Of a stretch of DNA of 64,000 nt, positions 33,934 through 44,000 are shown piece by piece; positions within the stretch are counted from its first letter, which is position 1; the number at the start of each line of letters is the position of its first letter. This DNA is from Syncephalis plumigaleata (lineage: Eukaryota; Zoopagomycota; Zoopagomycetes; Zoopagales; Piptocephalidaceae). Made by a program: the position numbers and the translations under genes. The DNA lies in NCBI GenBank assembly GCA_025201365.1, contig JAIXMF010000017.1:186001-250000 (forward strand), written 5' to 3'. The notes below the pieces were generated by a model. The model did not search any database. It saw only the letters and a list, made by a program, of their open reading frames with translations, and was not told the DNA's origin.

Positions 33934-34239
33934 GTGATGCAACAAGATATTGCAATAATGAATCAAATGAATACTCGAACAACATGGTTATTTGTCTTAT
34001 TCAGCGTTCTATACATAACGCATGCTTCGAATGCTACGGTAATGATGTATGACATGATTGATTTTAATCATTATTACTACCTGCTATTCACTGGTAAGAT
34101 GGACAACAAGCTAGATTATAGTTACGTACGTATTACCTCATTCTTATTCGTAGTTGCTGGCTCTTTTACGATATTGATATCGATTAGAAGTAGCAAACAT
34201 ACCATTACCTGCTTAGTTCAGCTTTTAACATCCATTTGA
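33934..34239 (+). CDS. Possible small secreted or membrane protein
   Basis: A 101-codon frame with an N-terminal hydrophobic stretch (TTWLFVLFSVLYITHAS), a tyrosine-rich middle (FNHYYYLLFTG) and a second hydrophobic segment (FLFVVAGSFTILISI). This could be a signal peptide plus one membrane helix. Splicing at GTAAGATGG (34093) would change the C-terminus. No homologue is recognised; AT-rich DNA also makes hydrophobic frames by chance. Confidence 0.25.
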   Translation: MMQQDIAIMNQMNTRTTWLFVLFSVLYITHASNATVMMYDMIDFNHYYYLLFTGKMDNKLDYSYVRITSFLFVVAGSFTILISIRSSKHTITCLVQLLTSI

Positions 34240-34916
34240 CTATCTCTTAGACGTTAGCCACCTCATCATTGAACATATCGCGCAATAACTTACATTAGAT
34301 GTTAGTTGCCTAAAAATGACGCGTATGCTCGACACTAAATAATACTAGGTAGATTTAGTTTCATTAACTAATAAACCTTGCCAAGTTCATACTATTCGGT
34401 ACAAGTAACCATACATTACTATTATATCATATCGTAGCATAGAGTATCGTAGCATAGCATACTATATCGTGTCGTACAATAGTACATCTCCAATTAGCAA
34501 TCATCTCCTCGCTATTATGCATATATTTTCAATCACCGCTTATGAGCCGTATACTGCTGCTAGAACGGCCCCGCAAGTGTAGCAGGGCATTTTCGCCAGA
34601 AGCAAGCGTGCTGCAGCCACAGCTGTCAAGCTAACCGACCGTATGATGACAACAAGGCCGCAGATGTTCTGCACATGACAAATGGAGGAGAGTGATACTT
34701 ATCCTATCCTATACACCACCTGTTATCTCCTTGAACGATATCTGGTGGCCATGTGCACGTGTTTAGCTCTTCCGTTCTTCTCGCTTCCATTTACATCTCA
34801 TCTCTCTTCCTCACTATTAACTGCACCCGCGACCTACCGTTGATTCGCGTACTTTCGTGTACATTGCTCTATACTCTTTAAAAGTCTATTACCAAACACC
34901 GTAGACCGTACTCAAT
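34240..34916. other. Intergenic region and EB1 promoter
   Basis: Contains a degenerate direct repeat of CGTAGCATAGAGTAT-type sequence near 34433-34475 and a pyrimidine-rich segment (34780-34870) ahead of the EB1 start. No gene is recognised. Confidence 0.5.
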
Positions 34917-36096
34917 ATGGGTGAAAGTCGAAATGAATTGCTGGCTTGGATCAACGAGCTGCTCCAGCTCAACTACACCAAGATTGAACAACTAGGCACC
35001 GGTACGTATGATTACACGAACAGACGCGTCATTGCTGCGGCCAGACCAAATGCAGTCGAGAGCGGCACTTCTAGCTGGCATCTAGTGCCGGCAGAAGCGG
35101 TCCAACAGCTTGACCTGTGAGTTGGAACGGCTGCAAATCCCAGATGCAACTGACGTGTATATGCGTGTGTGTGTATGTGTGTGTATGTGTGTTCCTATTT
35201 TGCTAATAATATTGCTTTTAGGCGCTGCTTACTGCCAGATCCTGGACTCCATCTATGGCAACATTCAAATGCCAAAGGTTAAATTCAACGCAAAAGCCGA
35301 CTATGAATACGTGGCCAACTTTAAGGTGCTGCAGACCGGCTTCGATCGTAATAAATTAGATAAGGTAGTGTTTCATGCGAATAAAACGATATTGAAGATG
35401 TTTATTTGTATTGACGTTTCCGATAAATGCAGATGATTCCGGTTGATCGATTGGTAAAGTGCAAGATGCAGGATAATCTCGAATTCACTCAATGGATTAA
35501 ACGCCACTGGGACATGTACTTCCCCGGTGGTCACTACGATGCCGTAAAGCGTCGTAAGGGCGAACTTGGCGCGCCAGCCAGCGGTGGCAGCGGAGGATCC
35601 CGCGCACCAGCCCGTCGTGGACCTTCATGTGAGTGAATGCGCTACTTGATATTGACCGTAATGCTAATTTACTACTATGCTATTCAGCCGTTGGAGGACG
35701 CGCACCTAGTGTGGCAAGCCGATCTGGCCGTATTTCCGCCGCATCAGGACGTGCCAGTCCAGCTGATCATAATGCTGCACTAGTGCAAAGTTTGACACAG
35801 CAATTGAACGAACTTCGCGTGAACGTAGACGGCCTCGAGAAGGAGCGCGACTTTTACTTCCAGAAACTACGTGACATTGAACTACTGGTGCAAGAGGTTG
35901 TGAATGAAGATCCAGAAAGTGCAAACAACCAAGTTCTCAAAGAAATTCAAAACATCCTTTATAGCACAGAGGTAAGTGGGACTATGGTCGTAGCTTATTG
36001 CCACGTCTATATGCTTTATATATATTTATTAACACGCTTTTCTAGGAGGGATTCGACGCACCTGAAGGCGAAGAAGGTGAAGAAGATGTGTACTAA
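34917..36096 (+). CDS. EB1/Mal3/Bim1 microtubule plus-end binding protein
   Basis: Tracks growing microtubule ends and recruits partners. Exons 34917..35001, 35222..35364, 35433..35628, 35688..35971 and 36046..36096 give an intact frame. The calponin-homology domain reads [54 protein letters not shown] and [17 protein letters not shown] Gly/Ser/Arg-rich linker follows, then the EB homology coiled coil ([20 protein letters not shown]) and an acidic tail ending EEGEEDVY, close to the EEY/F motif bound by CAP-Gly proteins. Intron 1 is 220 nt with TG repeats; the others are 59-74 nt. Confidence 0.96.
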
Positions 36097-36583
36097 ACGT
36101 ACAAGCAATAACAACAATAATTCATGGTTCTACCGCAACTATACTGACTATCATGTTTATTATGGCAAATGCCGTACATTAATCTTTCTACCGGTGTTCT
36201 TGTTATCATGACACTAGTTGGTATTTCCCCTTTCCGCCCTTTACTGCATTTTTCTTTTGCTCGTTTCGTGTTATACGTGCCTAATAAAGAGAAATTCATT
36301 TATTCTTAGCGTAACTTTTGCTCTGTTGTTGCTCGTCATACATACTTGAATATGCAATCACACGAATAAATGTCAATACGCTGTTAAATCTATCCAGTCA
36401 GAATGAGTGTCAAGTGTGTCGTGCTCACATCGTATAATCATCGCGTAGTTTACTGCTTCACATATGTCGTTTTTACTAAACATAACCCTCGTATAAGTAA
36501 ATTTAAAGTATATACACTCAACCTACACTGTCCTGAAGCAAAAGTAAAGCAATCTACATGTACAGAGCAGACAAATACGCAGC
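36097..36583. other. 3' intergenic region
   Basis: Spacer after EB1, with AATAAA-like sequence at 36281 (CTAATAAAGAG). No gene is recognised before the tRNA-Ile terminator. Confidence 0.5.
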
Positions 36584-36589
36584 AAAAAA
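36584..36589 (-). terminator. Pol III T6 terminator after tRNA-Ile
   Basis: Six A on the plus strand, read as TTTTTT directly 3' of tRNA-Ile on the minus strand. It is the only T run of four or more downstream of either the 5S or the tRNA-Ile gene in this block. Confidence 0.8.
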
Positions 36590-36663
36590 TGCTCACTACA
36601 GGGATCGAACCTGTGACCTTGGCGTTATTAGCACCACGCTCTAACCAGCTGAGCTAAGCGAGC
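36590..36663 (-). tRNA. tRNA-Ile (anticodon AAT)
   Basis: 74 nt including the discriminator A. The 5' acceptor GCTCGCT pairs with the 3' AGTGAGC (one G-T). D arm TAGCTCAGCTGGTTAGAGC, anticodon loop CTAATAA with T33 and anticodon AAT, and B box GGTTCGATCCC. All stems form; there is no intron. It follows the 5S gene on the same strand after 7 nt. Confidence 0.95.
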
Positions 36664-36670
36664 TTGTTGA

Positions 36671-36788
36671 AACTACATTACCCGAGATTCCCGCGTGGTC
36701 TCCCACCGCAGTACTAAGGGGGCGCGGCCTGGCTTAACTTCGGAGATCGGACGGGATCCGGTGCTTTTCAGGCGCTATGAACGTAGTT
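36671..36788 (-). rRNA. 5S ribosomal RNA
   Basis: About 118 nt. The ends pair (AACTAC with GTAGTT). Internal landmarks match fungal 5S: CCTGAAAAGCACCGGATCCC, GTCCGATCTCCGAAGTTAAG, TTAGTACTGCGGTGGGAGAC and CACGCGGGAATCTCGGGT. This includes the A-box and C-box of the internal control region. The gene lies outside any large rDNA unit and 7 nt upstream of tRNA-Ile, with no T run of four in between. Confidence 0.95.
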
Positions 36789-36856
36789 GTTATTTCTTCA
36801 GTTATGTGATTGGTATTCTTTTACTTGAAAAATGGCCAAAAAATGAAAATATTGCA

Positions 36857-36871
36857 TTTTTAGCGGTTAAT
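36857..36871 (+). repeat. Target-site duplication copy 1
   Basis: TTTTTAGCGGTTAAT, immediately left of the SINE. Identical to the copies at 37195 and 38219. Confidence 0.92.
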
Positions 36872-37194
36872 GAGGATGGGGTTGTAGCCAAGTGGTTACG
36901 CTCTATTTCTCGGACGAATAGGTCCTGGGTTCGATTCCTGCCAATCCCGTCATAGGGAAAAAGGTATCATTTCTAACTAGTTAACAGAAATGTTGACATT
37001 TATTAACCTACCGACTATATGCTAGTTGGTTTTCTGCTACACAACCGTGGTCTGCACTCGCAAGACACATTTCCATTCCGTGGGCATTGGGCTGTTTGTC
37101 AATTGTTTGTTATTATAACCCTGTTTAATTCATTTATAATAAAAGACGGCATGTAGCCAAATATGTTCTAACAAGAAAAAAAAAAAAAAAAAAA
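36872..37194 (+). mobile_element. tRNA-derived SINE with LINE-related tail
   Basis: Flanked by perfect 15-bp duplications. Six nt in, a tRNA-like head (36878-36948) begins with GGGGTTG and carries a consensus A box (TAGCCAAGTGG, 36885-36895) and B box (GGTTCGATTCC, 36928-36938). Its anticodon-like loop is CTCGGAC, but the D and T stems pair poorly, so it is not a working tRNA. A middle body follows. The 3' part (about 37028-37175) is homologous to the tail of the LINE next door: shared ACATTTC, TCCGTGGGCATT, ATAATAAA and GTTCTAACAAG, then poly(A) of 19. This tRNA head, body and LINE tail is the classic plan of a SINE mobilised by a partner LINE. Confidence 0.85.
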
Positions 37195-37209
37195 TTTTTA
37201 GCGGTTAAT
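37195..37209 (+). repeat. Target-site duplication copy 2
   Basis: TTTTTAGCGGTTAAT between the SINE poly(A) and the LINE fragment. It serves as the right duplication of the first element and the left duplication of the second. Confidence 0.92.
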
Positions 37210-38218
37210 TTTCGTGTTAGCCCAACGACGGGTCCACCTTTCTTACCTTTTGCGCATCTTCGTATCGGAGACCAAAAGTTAAGCAACTACAAGCCAAAAA
37301 CTGGTCGAAGCTTCATACAGGGCGAGCGGGTAATGGAGCCAAACGCCAGGGAATGGTACAACTCGGACGAACTGGAGGCCGGCAACAGCATGTTGACATG
37401 GTCAAAAGTCTTCTCCAATCGCATTGAACCGAAACATCAATCCTTACTATGGCTTATGCACCACAATGCAGTGGCCACGGCAAGACGCATGGTTCATGTA
37501 ATACCAGATTCGACCGACCAATGCCGTGTCTGCAGGGCGGCTACCGAGACTCTACGACACTACTTCTACGAGTGTCCGCGAGTGAAGGAGTACTGGACAC
37601 TGGTAGGCCGGTTCATGGATAGCATCATGCAGGAATCACCATCCACTCCAACCAGAATGGAAGCCCCAGTGGTTTTCAACGGGTTTCTGAGGTGGAAGAA
37701 GGTAGTTCCGAATACTGTCTGTCTCTATGCGTTGGCAGTCTGGCAAATCTATCGAGCACACACGGAAGCGAGGTGGGACGACAAGATTGTCAGTGCCTTC
37801 ACAATATTCACCCGTTGGCAAAGCGAGATCACAAGGCGGATTCGAGCCGATCTTTATCATGCCAAAACTACTAATACTATGAACAAGTTCGAACAGTGCT
37901 GGACCTCGCCTCCATGCCAGTGGTTTACATATGATCCTGGTGGAGCTGTAGCCAGATTCGGTAGAATATTATTTAATAGTAATCTAACGACATTCGGCCA
38001 ACAGCCGCCTACCATCAGCCCGACATAGAACCACGCGAACTTCTTCACAGCTATTAACCGTGTACTGCAGCATATAAGTTAGTCCCTTTTCTGCTATACA
38101 CATTTCACTCCGTGGGCATTAGCTATGTGCTACTAATTTTTTTATTACAAATCTGGTTTAATGCTTTGATATAATAAAGAAGGCGTATAGCCAAATGTTC
38201 TAACAAGAAAAAAAAAAA
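37210..38218 (+). mobile_element. 5'-truncated LINE (non-LTR retrotransposon)
   Basis: A fragment of about 1 kb bounded by identical 15-bp duplications and ending in poly(A). The reading frame is open from the 5' truncation to TAG at 38026-38028. It encodes the end of ORF2, with a zinc-binding reverse-transcriptase tail (zf-RVT): counting from the Met at 37333, C64-x2-C67, H76 and C81, within STDQCRVCRAATE and LRHYFYECPRVKEYW. A 3' UTR of about 190 nt follows, ending GTTCTAACAAG plus A. The reverse transcriptase and endonuclease domains are missing. Clade is uncertain: zf-RVT tails occur in several LINE clades, and Tad-like would be usual in fungi. Confidence 0.9.
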
Positions 38219-38233
38219 TTTTTAGCGGTTAAT
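38219..38233 (+). repeat. Target-site duplication copy 3
   Basis: TTTTTAGCGGTTAAT immediately after the LINE poly(A). Confidence 0.92.
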
Positions 38234-38946
38234 TTGTATAATATGATGCGCGTAGAGTATATTAAACAATATAAGAGCGGTATAAGCATATAATAAAATG
38301 GCAATAAAGATTGAATGAAATAATGTATATGATTTACGCGTATAATTCGTGTAACACCATAGTAATATCGCATAAATCTCGGGGACTATACCGTTCGAGA
38401 AACACGATTATCAACTAATAATCGATTATTCCATTTGAGCATTGCATAATGGAGTTCATTACATTAATTTATGCTACGGCAACATTGAAAAAGCGTCAAT
38501 GCCGATGTTACATGTATTCTAAACTGTTTACCGTATGGTGGTAGTAGGTAAAAGTAATTTATGCAAACAGAACCGTATTTGTCCATTTTTAGTGTTACCC
38601 AATCAAATTGATCAATGCTAGCGGATTAATGCCGTTATTATGACGTCCCCACATATACGCACAGAAAGAGTAAGCGATTATGCATCGGAACAGACAATGA
38701 TAGATTGCTCCGCGGCTGCACGCATTGATTAATGGCCGTGAGTACATCTGATGATACATGTCTCAATAATTATAGCTATTTAAACATAATATACGTAATA
38801 CTTGGTTACCGCAGTATTTCGTCATAAACAACAGCAATCGTCACTACTGTTTCTCACTCTCTTTTTCTCACTGTTACTCACTTACTTACCGGACTGGTCA
38901 TACCATTCGTCTCTTTCTCTTATAACATACAACAACAACAACCAGT
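38234..38946. other. Intergenic DNA
   Basis: AT-rich spacer with no open frame or RNA gene that I can support. The right end, a CT-rich segment (38850-38925), probably belongs to the promoter or leader of the next gene. Confidence 0.55.
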
Positions 38947-39216
38947 ATGAAGGGTCTATTCCGCAATCTATTGCCACGCGCACCCGTAGAAGTAACGCCA
39001 CTCTTGGTTATTCTCGGTGCAGCATGTACCGGTAAGTTTTCTATTAGCACTATCTCTGCTCTATTGTACGTGTATATATGCACATTGCTAACAACTGATT
39101 GTTATTAAGGTGGTCTCGCTATGTCTATTCGCAAACTACGTAACGATCGTAACCTACGTCTTCATCCTACCGGCCAATTCACACTAAGTGGTTCAGCAAA
39201 CAATTCAGCAGCTTAA
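38947..39216 (+). CDS. NDUFA4/MLRQ (B12D-type) small mitochondrial membrane protein
   Basis: Two exons, 38947..39031 and 39110..39216, give about 63 aa: MKGLFRNLLPRAPVEVTPLL, a membrane helix LLVILGAACTGGLAMS, and RKLRNDRNLRLHPTGQFTLS. One N-terminal membrane segment preceded by E-V-T-P-L and followed by a basic stretch is the pattern of the NDUFA4/MLRQ-B12D family, associated with respiratory complexes I and IV. Short but intact. A second member lies 570 bp downstream. Confidence 0.72.
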
Positions 39217-39366
39217 ATACGCAAATACATTGCCACATCAGTGTACACGCATATACTCACGCATATTCATTGCAACTTCTTTCTATGTTCTATTCTCTCT
39301 TTGTTCAATAAAGCATCAACGTGCAAGCTTTATCCCTATTACACGATTGTATTGTCTAATAATGAG

Positions 39367-39519
39367 CAACTTACGTATCTCTACACCGCCTATGCTGGGG
39401 TTGGTGCATGTGTATGTGTACGTATAGCCAATAGTACTCGTAATCCAGGTGACACCACTCCACAATGGGCTCGTGCCACCAAGTCACACATGTATGACAG
39501 CAGCAGCAGCAAGTACTGA
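39367..39519 (+). CDS. Possible 3' exon of a third MLRQ-like gene
   Basis: An in-frame stretch, QLTYLYTAYAGVGACVCVRI and then STRNPGDTTPQWARATKSHM, ends with a serine run, KY and TGA. It combines a membrane-like segment with an N-P-x(6)-W pattern like the C-terminus of NDUFA4 (NPDxxWxxxxxPxPW). It lies between two MLRQ-like genes on the same strand. I find no clear start exon, so it may be an alternative last exon of the gene at 38947 or a remnant. Confidence 0.35.
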   Translation, partial: QLTYLYTAYAGVGACVCVRIANSTRNPGDTTPQWARATKSHMYDSSSSKY

Positions 39520-39788
39520 CTGGATGATTTGCCTATGGTATACGTTTGCTTCTTGCGAATGCGCAACCAACATGCATATCCCTCGTACCTCCTCACGTAT
39601 ACATTGTACGAGTGCGTGTTCGTAACGGCGCCTTCAGCCCCTTCTCCATCTTGTTCTATTAGCTTACCACCCTTTGTTGCTTGCGTTTACCACCACCGTT
39701 CACCTCCTTCTTTCCCTGTTTGTTTGTTTGTTTGCTCGCTCGTTTACTTTTTACTATAACCACCGGTTTATATCGTTTCTTTAACAAT

Positions 39789-40072
39789 ATGCAACCAACT
39801 ATCGCTGTTCGTCAAGCTGCCGCCACCTACAATAAAGTAGCTACACGTCGTGCACGACCTGAACTCGTAGCTTTGCTTTCGGTATGCGGTGCCGGTGTCG
39901 TTGGTAAGCGCTATCTTTATTTATTCATTTATTCATCTGTTACAAACTAATAGACACAATGACTCGCTTTTATTTATTATTAGGTGCGTTCTCCTATATG
40001 GGATGGAAATTAGCCACTGACGGCCAACTTCGTCGCTATCCATCGGGCAAGTACAAGCTCTTCCGCTCTTAA
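39789..40072 (+). CDS. Second NDUFA4/MLRQ (B12D-type) protein
   Basis: Exons 39789..39903 and 39984..40072 encode about 67 aa. A basic N-terminus (RQAAATYNKVATRRARPELV) is followed by the membrane helix ALLSVCGAGVVGAFSYMGWK and LATDGQLRRYPSGKYKLFRS. The intron falls at the same place in the membrane segment as in the gene at 38947 (after the Gly codon's first base), which supports tandem duplication. The stretch R-x-Y-P-S-G-x-Y/F resembles R-L-H-P-T-G-Q-F of the first copy. Confidence 0.74.
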
Positions 40073-41089
40073 GCGAGCTAGTTAAGCGACAACACATCTG
40101 CCACGTACGATTGACCGTCATCCACATCTATAACAATGATCCACTTCAATAACCATTTCAATAATGGTATCTTCCCCTTATTCATTTCATTTGGTGTGTA
40201 TTAGAGTGTACGCTTGATACTCGAATAAACCAAATAATTCCTTCACACATACACATACAGACGATATAATAAATAGTGTCTTTATTACAAATCATCGTTT
40301 CATTTGTAACTTCCCATTTGTATTTAACAATTACATAGAACGAATGGAAATGATGATAATAAGATTGATACAAAGGTAGAATGCTGTATACACAAGGGTA
40401 TACAATGTTATGCAATGTTGTATAGGCCATTATTGTAATAGCATCATGGTCATCATCATCATCACTCGTTGACCTTATCGTTGTAACGTGTATTTTTATC
40501 GAGCAACACACACGCTTCCTTATTCTGTTACAAATGTATGTTTATGCGTTTTACAATGTTTTTACAAATTAAACTAGGCTGCTTTCTATTTTAAGTGTAT
40601 GTTTAATGTAGTGCGAGTAAGAGTGTGAATTGAGTGAGTGAGTGAATAATGCTTGTTTATTCATTGGTGAAATCAGCCATTTTTTATTGTTGATGCTTGT
40701 AAACCAATACTTTTACTACAACACTTTTGCCATTCGTCGCCAATTATACTTGTTGGACCTATTCCACTCTTATTTTGTTATAACTGTTACCGTGTCAATT
40801 CCTATTCTTCATAGCATCGCAACAAGTATTTCGTCTAATCAGCGTGTGGTAGATACAATCACTAGTACTCGGTGTCGGATTGGCTTGTATACTGTATTTG
40901 ATATCGTAGAATTGGTGTATTTACCCTTCGCGCGTGTGCGCACCTAAACCTTTTACACCGCCTCGACTGTCAACTTACAGAACTACTTACTATCTAACAA
41001 ACGAACAAACGCGACACCTAGACACTACAATACTACCTGTGCGCGAGAGAGAAAGAAGGAGCTATAATTGCTACACCTTCCAACACTTA
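40073..41089. other. Intergenic DNA
   Basis: About 1 kb of AT-rich DNA between the MLRQ-like pair and the ATAD2-like gene. No conserved coding sequence. GAGT repeats near 40610-40645 are low-complexity. Confidence 0.55.
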
Positions 41090-44000
41090 ATGGCCATGCA
41101 ACCTGCGCTGTTTCCAACAGATGAGCAGCTTCTGCAACAGGTAGCAAGTGCCGCAGCAACAAGCCATCATAGCCCACCTATGAATCTCATGAGTGGAGAC
41201 GTGGAGGAAGCTATTATCGTGCAGGAGGAGCACCTAGTTGATCATGTCACTCAAGTAGTTACCGAACAGCAAACAGCCATCGATCCACTGGATGGCAATG
41301 CGAGCGACGGCAGTAACGATGGATTCCTAATGGCCACACCATTAGCACGTCGTATACGGCGAAATCGTAGTTTAGCAGCATTGTCCGATGATGAACTGGA
41401 AAGTGAAGAGCCAACAGCACCTTTACAATCTACTGGAATGAACATGGAGATGGCCACCCATGACAATGACGACAACGACGACGACGACTACGATAGTATG
41501 GAGGGCCAGATTATTGGTGTTAAGCGTCGACGAACTACCGCCACAACAAGTTTTAATAGTTCCAGTCTGACGAGTCATATCGATAAAGAGGAAGAGGAAG
41601 AGGAAGTTCATCTATCAGTGCTGTAACAGCAACGACATCCACCATTAATGATTCATCTACGATTAGTTCAAATGGCATCAAAATACGTATTCGATATCCA
41701 ACTGCTTTAAAGATGACAGCAAAGCAAGAAGACGAAGGAGAGGATGCGGAGAACGAGGAGGCACCCATAGGAAGATCATTGCGCAATAGAAATCGACGAT
41801 CCTACGTTGAACCGAGTGAGGCTGATCTAGATGCTGCTCTAGTCAGTGATGACACGTTTGATAACTTCAATGCTACTACAACAGCAACAACAACATCACT
41901 TAATGGTCGTACACAAAATATACACGCAAATACAGGTAAGCTATTATAGAGAGTATATATTTAATGGAATAGCATGTTAATATTTATTATATCATCTATA
42001 GATTATACCAATGATGATCATGATGATGCGTTTATGAATGACTACTTCTCCAATAGTGGCACAATTAATCGTAAAGAATCACAGAGACGCACTGGATTAT
42101 CCCAAACAAATGATTCCTCATTAAATACGTCACATGTAGAGACATCTCATTCCTTGGACGCTAACCACGACGACGATGACGACGACGATGGCGATAATCA
42201 AGGAAGAACTCGTCGTAGTCGTCGAATTCAATCACGACAGCGTGCACATAGTGACGAAGATGGCGATGGCAGTTATATGCCAATGGATGAAGACTCGCAT
42301 CACGATGATAGTCAAGGATCCAATCTCGACGTGGATGACAATGACGATTCAGATATGGATTATGGTAGACCACGTCGTCGTACATCTACTCGTGACCATA
42401 TGTCTAACAACAACAACAATGGTGGTGGTGGTAATACGAATACAACTGGTGGCAAGTCAACTAGTGCATTACACTCTACGATGTCATTAAGAACTCGTCG
42501 TGCAGTTGGTAGTGGCTCCATTCAATCAGCCAATTATCATGACAATGGTAGTGTTAACAGAGGTATGCGTAGTGGTGCAGCTTCCAAAACAACAACAACT
42601 GCAACAACTGCAACAACTGCGACCGCTAGACCAGCACGTAATATGCCTGCTCGTGCGACTAAACGAGGATTCCTTGATCGATTACGAGAGACGGCAGGCA
42701 TGCTCGATACTTATCGTAATGAAGATGACATGAAGAATGTCGAGAAATACGTGCCCACTGGTAGAAGTGGACTTCGACAACGTAATCGCGTGGACTATCA
42801 ACGATTGGACAATGGACAACCGGTACCACCATCAGTTAGTGCGCAGTCGCATCATCATTTGAATCATTTGGATCATGATCATCATCATGACACGGAAGAG
42901 GATGAGGACGGATTGAATGGTACACCACGCAAGTATCGATTACGTGCACGAGCAGCACCAAAGAACTACGACGAAGTAAGCTATTTCAACTCGATGCTGA
43001 ATCGAATATGCGTAAGGCCGAGCAGAATAATAATAATCGACGTGGTAATGGCGGGCCTAATACGCGTAATATCGGTGGATCACCCTTAACTTTACCTCTA
43101 ATCCGAATAGACATCGAGCACCACGCGGTGGACATGCGTTTATGTTTAGGTAAGCGGATGAATTACTTGCTTATTTATTCATTTATTATTAATTGAATGA
43201 ATGAATAGACCGGGATCAGATAGTGATAGTGATGGCGGTAAGGCAGCAGCTGGTGGGGCAGCAATAACATGATGAATGGAGGTGGATCTGGTGCACAGCC
43301 TATATTGCCATTTAACATTGCCGATTTACCGGATGATCGAGGACCACCGGGACTACGTAAGAAAGGTAATGTAATGTAATAAGTAATAATAAGTAATCTA
43401 TAGATTAATAACCATGATCATCATCATCAATAGACATGGCATTAGCAGATACAGATCCATTGGGTGTGGCACGTAGCGTAGATTTCACTGCAATTGGTGG
43501 TTTAGATGAACGTAAGTAGACTAATAATCGTTATTAGTAGTCATGATTTGGATTGTTATACTTACACATTGATTGATATAAAGATATACGAGCCTTGAAG
43601 GAAATGGTCATGCTACCCTTGCTCTATCCTGAACTATTTACAGAAAAGCGTATTATACCACCACGGGGTGTTATATTCCATGGCAAGTATATACACACAC
43701 ACGAACATGCATCATAGGCACAAGTAATACTAATAATATTGATATTGATTAGGTCCACCCGGTACTGGTAAAACACTAATGGCACGAGCATTAGCCAACA
43801 GTTGTACAACGACAAATCAACCTGTAGGTAAGTAATTGTACTAGATAACTCATATTCATTAACTAAACTATTGACTAACAATGATAATGATGATGATGAC
43901 AGCTTTCTTTATGAGAAAGGGAGCAGATTGTCTAAGTAAATGGGTGGGTGAAGCAGAACGACACTACGTCTTTTATTCGAGCAGCCAAAGAATGGCAACC

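Noticed and set aside
36878-36948. Functional tRNA-Pro (CGG) on the plus strand
   Set aside because: A and B boxes and the anticodon arm look right, but the D stem and T stem pair poorly. It sits six bases inside a target duplication and continues into a LINE-like tail, so it is the head of a SINE.
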